Assembly: GCA_024400125.1 (NCBI GenBank) | Contig: JAKSNG010000011.1 | Location: forward strand, 1 to 56,412 | Reading direction: 5' to 3' | DNA length: 56,412 nucleotides | Source of the DNA: Paludibacteraceae bacterium | GTDB lineage: Bacteria; Bacteroidota; Bacteroidia; Bacteroidales; Paludibacteraceae | Shown here: positions 51,998 to 56,412 of the stretch, piece by piece | Numbering within the stretch: the stretch's first letter is position 1 | How the letters are laid out: each line of letters opens with the position of its first letter | Made by a program: the position numbers and the translations under genes | The notes under the pieces: generated by a model | Database searches by the model: none | Told to the model about the DNA's origin: nothing | The model's input: the letters and a program-made list of their open reading frames with translations, nothing else

Positions 51998-53320
51998 TTA
52001 GAATGCTCCTAAACCATTGAGCAAAATCAGCATGATAATGACGGGGATAAACCATCGAATCAGGAAACGAAAGACTACCACCCATCCTTTATTGGAATTA
52101 GTGCTGCTCAACTTATTCAACATCAGTTTGTCTGCCACAAACCAACCAAAGAAAATGACCGTGCAAAGTGCAATCAACGGCAAAGTGACAGTAGAAGTAA
52201 TAAAATCGACCCAACTAAACATTTCCGAGGATAGCACACATACTACTGACACCACCAAGCATGCTGCACCTGCCAGTATCAACGCATGATGGCGAGTCAA
52301 GGGGTGACGTTTGTTTGCTGTGGCTTCTACCAATGCGGCTACCATCATCTCCATCAAGAAAGCTACCGAAGTAATAGCTGCTATCGCCAGCAAAGCAAAG
52401 AAGACCAGTGTGAACCAACGTCCGCCTGCCATCTGACCAAAGACCAGAGGTACCATTTCGAAGACTAATTTAGGACCTTGCTCGGGACTGAAACCAAAAG
52501 CAAACACGGCAGGGAAAATAGCACAACCCGCCAAGAGAGCTGCCAGCGTATCAAGTACCACTATTTGTATAGACCCTTTGGCAACACCCTGTTCTTTGGG
52601 CATATACGCGCCATAAGTGATAAGAGCGCCCATGCCGATGCTGAGCGAATAGAAGCATTGTCCCATAGCTTCTAACACCACACGAGGTGTTAGGCAAGTC
52701 CAGTTGGGTTGAAAAAGGAAAGCATACCCTTTGCTTGCGTCATCGAGGAACATAACACGCACGACCAAAATAACTAATAGCAATAGTAGCAGTGGCATAA
52801 GTATTTTGCTCAACCGCTCAACGCCTTTGTTCACTCCTGCCCACAACATTGCTATGGATAGCAGAATAGAGATTGTAGTAAACAACACTACCTGCACGGA
52901 GTTGCCAGAGAACGAGTGGAATATCTGCCCTGCTGAATTTATATCTACCACTTGAGTGACAGCACCTGTGATAGACAAATATAAATAGCCCAAGCACCAG
53001 CCAATAATTATAAGGTAGACACCCGTGATGAGTGTAGTAGAGGTCACCGTGAGCCAAGGAAGCCAGTTCCAATGGTTGGTGCCAGATAGATGTCTATATA
53101 CACTATATACTGAGCCTTTGCCCTCTTTGCCGATTAGAAACTCAGCCATCATGAGAGGCAAACCAAACAGTATCACGCACAATATATAAACCAACAGGAA
53201 GGCTGCTCCGCCGTTTTCGCCAAGCATATAGGGGAATTTCCACACATTGCCCAGACCTACCGACCCTGCGGCGGCAGCCAAAATCATACCTAATTTGCTT
53301 GAAAAACGATCTTTATTCAT
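51998..53320 (-). CDS. Sodium-dependent (neurotransmitter:sodium symporter family) transporter
   Basis: The 440-residue membrane protein has about eleven helices. The family start is SSKLGMILAAAAGSVGLGNV followed by WKFPYMLGENGGAAFLLVYI (residues 8-47), with the unwound substrate and sodium site in helix 1. Later blocks are AMGQCFYSLSIGMGALITYG and VFFALLAIAAITSVAFLMEM. Bacterial relatives such as LeuT and MhsT import amino acids with sodium. It is followed by 210 nt of AT-rich non-coding DNA. The exact amino acid is unknown. Confidence 0.9.
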   Translation of the reverse strand: MNKDRFSSKLGMILAAAAGSVGLGNVWKFPYMLGENGGAAFLLVYILCVILFGLPLMMAEFLIGKEGKGSVYSVYRHLSGTNHWNWLPWLTVTSTTLITGVYLIIIGWCLGYLYLSITGAVTQVVDINSAGQIFHSFSGNSVQVVLFTTISILLSIAMLWAGVNKGVERLSKILMPLLLLLLVILVVRVMFLDDASKGYAFLFQPNWTCLTPRVVLEAMGQCFYSLSIGMGALITYGAYMPKEQGVAKGSIQIVVLDTLAALLAGCAIFPAVFAFGFSPEQGPKLVFEMVPLVFGQMAGGRWFTLVFFALLAIAAITSVAFLMEMMVAALVEATANKRHPLTRHHALILAGAACLVVSVVCVLSSEMFSWVDFITSTVTLPLIALCTVIFFGWFVADKLMLNKLSSTNSNKGWVVVFRFLIRWFIPVIIMLILLNGLGAF

Positions 53321-53380
53321 AGGAGAAGGGGGGCTTAACCAAGCCGAGTGTAAAGGTATAACAAATATTTGTATTCCGTG

Positions 53381-56221
53381 TTATTTGTATATGAATTTCA
53401 CCCATTTTGCTTTGCGAGTCATCTTATCTGTTTCGGTGTATTTAGCAATGTAAATTCGTCCTTTCACAAAGTGCTCATCTGGCAGATAAACAATGGTTTG
53501 TCCTTTCTCGACCGGCGTTGACCATATCAATCGTCCCACATCATTATAGACGTAGAGGCTGAAATTTTCTTCTGCGGTTGGCAGATAGATGATACGTGAA
53601 GCTGCGTCGTAGGTCAATGGGTCTTGGTTGAGTCCGATGGTCAGGTTTTTCCCTTCTGGATCTGCTCCATCGAGTGTGAGTACAGACTTCGCTTTGGAGG
53701 GAGCTGTCACAACCTCTTCGCAACCTTTGCCGCCGTCTGTACATTGTAATTGATACGAATAAGTGCTGTTGGGCAATAGTCCTGTGAAGGTGTATGTGTA
53801 TTGTTCATCTCGGGTGTCTTGAATAGTTAGTTCCTTGCCTTTGTAAATGTAGGTCACTTTTTGTCCCATCGTGGCTGTAAATGCGTCCAATGCTATGCCT
53901 GCACCTCCTAAGTCCTCGTATTCCAAACTAAAACAAACATAACCTTTCTCTGCATCAAAATCGTAGGAATAGGTTTTTTCTTTCAGTTTGGTCGTGATAG
54001 TTTTGTTATCTATGGTTGTCCATTTTTCTCCATCCGTGCTTGCTTTGAGGGTCAAAACACCTGCGTTCTCGGTGGAAGCATAAAATGCATTCACCCAAAA
54101 ACTAACATTAGTAATGGGAGAGTTATAGGTTTCCGAGACAACTTTGTCTCCTGTCTTTTTCATCATCAGGGCACTTTGACCATCTTTCTTTGCAGAAGAT
54201 GTCAGCACATTGGTTGTTGATTGCCAACCTTGCAGAAGGACTGCGTCTGGGCTATTGAATTTCTCAAAGTCTTGTACTATTTCAGACTTTCCCTCTTCGG
54301 TTTGATAAAGTGTGAGATAGTACTCTTCTGCATCTTTGACAGCATCCCAATTGATGGTGAATGCGTATGGAGTGATATTGCTTTCTGCCTGTGGCTGTGG
54401 TGTAGTAACGTAAGTTTTTCGTGGAGCTCGACCTGTGATTTTGATGGAAGCGTGGTTTTTGTCCGATGAGATAGTAATTACGTCTGCCTCTGTGTTACAA
54501 ACCATTTTAGGAGCCTTGTAACTTACATAGAAGGTGGCATCGAATGTGCTATCTTTGGTCACGTTGTCTTCCAGCACGATGCTGTGAGTCCAATAAGCAC
54601 TGGTCTCTTTACTGATTGCCTCCTCTTTTTGGGTTATATAGAATTTGCTTTTTTTGTTTGTTGAGATGGTGAATTGCTCATCTGGGTCCAGTGACCAACC
54701 TGTGATATGAACTTTTGCAGGTTTCCAGTCGATAGACTTATTGTTCTCGTCTTTTTGAACCACAAAATCAATTGTCTCAGGGTCCAAAGCGAGGTGTTGA
54801 ATACCTGTGCTGATATATGTAAAGGTGATATTTTCGTTTTCCAAAGCGATATTGAATACAGGCTGCTCTACCAATGCTGTGCCATCGTCCATTTTAGGAA
54901 TGAAAGAAGTCACATTTCTTGTGCCAGGGTAGGGGTCTGTGGTAGATTCGCCTCCCAAGTCTCCGCCTGCTGCGAGCAAGTGCATGCCCATCGGCTCTCG
55001 CACATTCGGAGTGTTGTTTGCCCAAGTCGATGGATTATAGTGGATGTGCCATACTAACATACCAGTACCTACCAATGCTCCTTTGGGCTCGTCCCAGCCT
55101 ACGGCTTGGCGGTTTTCTAATAGGAAGAATTCCTTTGGATTGGGGTTGTCTCCCTTCAAGTTATGCTTCTCATTGGCTATCAAATAGGCTTTGTTACTCA
55201 CGGTCAACGGAAGAAGGAAATAGTTTCCTTCTTGTGTCAATTGCTGCGGTTTAAGCCAGCCTAACGAAAAACGCTCGTAGGAGTTGTAAGAAGGCGGAGT
55301 TCGGCTATTATTATTGTAGTTACCGTTGCCCATGATGGACCATGCTCCTACGGTGTATTTGTTTCCTCCAGAAGTGTCATACCAGTCTGGTAATCCAAGT
55401 ACGTGGCTGAACTCGTGGCAGAAAGTGCCGATACCACATTGAGTGCTACCGCCACCACGACCTTTTAATTCGGACGTGCAGGCATACGATGAAATCATTT
55501 TTCCATCAGCAATCTCGATTCTATAATAAGATAGGTCACTGGCGTGCGGCCAAATTGTTGATGGGTCTGCGCCTTCTGCTTGGTTGTAGCCGGCGTAATA
55601 GACGAAGATATTGTCAATAAATCCATCATTGTCTGTGTCATAGTTTGCCATATTCACACCACTCTCTGCTGCCCGATGAGCCATCTCAATAATTAATTCG
55701 GCTGCGTTTGCGTCATGGTCGGTGCCTGTTTCGCCGCCATAATATTCCATTTCATGCTCTGCGTCGAAAGGCCCAAAAACATCGAATTGAGGCATAAAGG
55801 CGCTGTCTGAACATGCTATGAAATAGTCTCGGCAAGAGCCTGTGGCATTGTTGTAGTTATAGCCAGACTCCATCATCATATCTTCAAAGTTCTGTCGGGC
55901 ACGAGTGAACTTCACATCCTTGAAGTTGGCTAATAAAACCAATGCTCGTGGCTTGCCAGATGTGGGGAAGTGCCCACCAATTTTTCTGCGTGTGGCTCTG
56001 CGTTGATTGATACGAGCCATATCAGTCTCTGTCGGAAGATTGCCTTCTATGATATTTCCCTCCAAGTCTGTCTTATACGAAAAATCTTCGTCACCATGCA
56101 AGACCACTTGGATTTGTCTGCCGTCTGGCAAAGTCTCTATATATGGGGTAGGGTCAGCAACTACAGCATGTGTTTGCTGCGCAATAACAAAAAGTCCTAA
56201 TAGAATAATACTTTTCTTCAT
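53381..56221 (-). CDS. M6-family secreted metalloprotease with type IX sorting domain
   Basis: The 946-residue protein has a signal peptide (MKKSIILLGLFVIAQQTHA) and a propeptide up to about residue 85. The catalytic domain holds the zinc site HEFSHVLGLPDWYD (H269, E270, H273, third ligand D279) and a calcium-type loop DTDNDGFID (195-203). A beta region (residues 480-600) and a fibronectin-like part (residues 610-880) follow. The last ~75 residues (NFSLYVYNDVGRLIWSTPVE and GRIYIAKYTETDKMTRKAK) form a type-A type IX sorting domain. It should be exported through the PorT-containing system and attached to the surface, degrading host or environmental proteins. Confidence 0.85.
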   Translation of the reverse strand: MKKSIILLGLFVIAQQTHAVVADPTPYIETLPDGRQIQVVLHGDEDFSYKTDLEGNIIEGNLPTETDMARINQRRATRRKIGGHFPTSGKPRALVLLANFKDVKFTRARQNFEDMMMESGYNYNNATGSCRDYFIACSDSAFMPQFDVFGPFDAEHEMEYYGGETGTDHDANAAELIIEMAHRAAESGVNMANYDTDNDGFIDNIFVYYAGYNQAEGADPSTIWPHASDLSYYRIEIADGKMISSYACTSELKGRGGGSTQCGIGTFCHEFSHVLGLPDWYDTSGGNKYTVGAWSIMGNGNYNNNSRTPPSYNSYERFSLGWLKPQQLTQEGNYFLLPLTVSNKAYLIANEKHNLKGDNPNPKEFFLLENRQAVGWDEPKGALVGTGMLVWHIHYNPSTWANNTPNVREPMGMHLLAAGGDLGGESTTDPYPGTRNVTSFIPKMDDGTALVEQPVFNIALENENITFTYISTGIQHLALDPETIDFVVQKDENNKSIDWKPAKVHITGWSLDPDEQFTISTNKKSKFYITQKEEAISKETSAYWTHSIVLEDNVTKDSTFDATFYVSYKAPKMVCNTEADVITISSDKNHASIKITGRAPRKTYVTTPQPQAESNITPYAFTINWDAVKDAEEYYLTLYQTEEGKSEIVQDFEKFNSPDAVLLQGWQSTTNVLTSSAKKDGQSALMMKKTGDKVVSETYNSPITNVSFWVNAFYASTENAGVLTLKASTDGEKWTTIDNKTITTKLKEKTYSYDFDAEKGYVCFSLEYEDLGGAGIALDAFTATMGQKVTYIYKGKELTIQDTRDEQYTYTFTGLLPNSTYSYQLQCTDGGKGCEEVVTAPSKAKSVLTLDGADPEGKNLTIGLNQDPLTYDAASRIIYLPTAEENFSLYVYNDVGRLIWSTPVEKGQTIVYLPDEHFVKGRIYIAKYTETDKMTRKAKWVKFIYK

Positions 56222-56246
56222 TTTGAGTATTGTTTAAATTTGGCTG

Positions 56247-56278
56247 CAAAATTACAAAATTTTTTTGGAATACACAAA
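56247..56278 (-). promoter_or_regulatory. Promoter of the M6 protease gene
   Basis: The minus strand has TTTG (56275-56278), a 20-nt spacer and TAATTTTG (56247-56254), 26 nt before the ATG at 56221. Confidence 0.75.
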
Positions 56279-56357
56279 ATTTTTTGCAAAAAAGTTGTTA
56301 ATTGGTGTTTATGGGTAGTGGCTGTGATGTTTCGAGGGTTCAAAAAAACCGATGTTC

Positions 56358-56412
56358 TGAGGTGTACCCAAAAAGTTGGACAAATTAATAATTATTGTTA
56401 ACGATATATTTT
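56358..56412 (+). mobile_element. Possible left end of an IS3-family (IS150-like) insertion sequence
   Basis: TGAGGTGTACCCAAAAAGTT followed by GGACA at 56358-56382 resembles terminal repeats of IS3/IS150-type elements (TGTAC...CCAAAAAGTTGGACA). An AT-rich stretch follows to the window end. No transposase is visible, so this is either the tip of an element that continues outside the window or a chance match. Confidence 0.4.

Noticed and set aside
53321..53380. Promoter of the sodium symporter gene (TACCTTTA at 53351-53358, minus strand)
   Set aside because: The -7 box has a mismatch and there is no TTTG 20 nt upstream.

Overview
This window is chromosomal DNA of a Bacteroidota bacterium, most likely order Bacteroidales. 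The evidence is the Bacteroidetes promoter type (TTTG, 20 nt, TAnnTTTG), which recurs upstream of at least twelve transcripts, together with a PorT-like type IX secretion porin, a secreted protease with a type-A sorting domain, GldF, a Rho factor with a long lysine/glutamate-rich insert, a DUF3276 PUR-type protein, a short omega-like subunit next to bamD and coaBC, and CarboxypepD_reg/TonB-type outer-membrane receptors. Family and genus cannot be fixed from the sequence alone.

Layout. 1-0.8 kb: the 5' end of a Dam-type adenine methyltransferase and a DUF1016 (YhcG-type) nuclease gene broken by an internal deletion; the two share a 30-nt identical promoter/leader. 0.8-3.9 kb: two secreted proteins in convergent orientation, flanked by two diverged copies of an unusual mosaic non-coding element. 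3.9-13 kb: surface-glycan genes, with a GT4 enzyme and a YfhO-type membrane protein on the plus strand, then a tight minus-strand run of a fused nucleotidyltransferase/CobD-like PLP enzyme, an opine-dehydrogenase-like enzyme, a LicD-like transferase, a GT2 and a GT4. 13-19.3 kb: an IspD-family cytidylyltransferase, a CNNM/CBS protein, KdsD, GldF, a NupG-type transporter and RF3, all on the minus strand. 19.4-23.5 kb: a plus-strand operon of lipoprotein, small membrane protein, OmpH-like, outer-membrane barrel and RibF. 23.4-30.5 kb: a minus-strand run of tRNA-Pro, rho, aroQ, a TonB-type receptor, PorT and a beta-helix lipoprotein. 30.7-39.2 kb: TPR protein, RibH, a short aspartokinase, a YitT-type protein, a sugar nucleotidyltransferase, GalE, an RluA-type synthase and a secreted GH13 enzyme. 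39.3-46.5 kb: a large SLBB polysaccharide export protein, divergent from a DUF2723 protein, a CobW GTPase and DUF3276. 46.5-51.8 kb: a minus-strand run of HTH protein, two paralogous outer-membrane barrels, ApbE, BamD, omega and CoaBC. 52-56.2 kb: a sodium:neurotransmitter-type symporter and an M6 protease. The last bases resemble the tip of an IS3-family element.

How the parts fit. Much of the window builds the cell surface: KDO precursor supply (KdsD), sugar nucleotides (GalE and an NTP transferase), glycosyltransferases, an export protein, protein O-mannosylation (DUF2723) and outer-membrane assembly (BamD, OmpH, PorT). The most interesting group is the five-gene cluster at 7.4-12.9 kb. 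Its gene content suggests that a phosphorylated amino-alcohol is made, activated with CTP, possibly converted to an opine-type N-carboxyalkyl derivative, and attached to a glycan by LicD. This is an inference from domain logic, not a known pathway. A second point is the tRNA-Pro/terminator/rho arrangement, in which the only promoter I can see for rho lies upstream of a strong intrinsic terminator.
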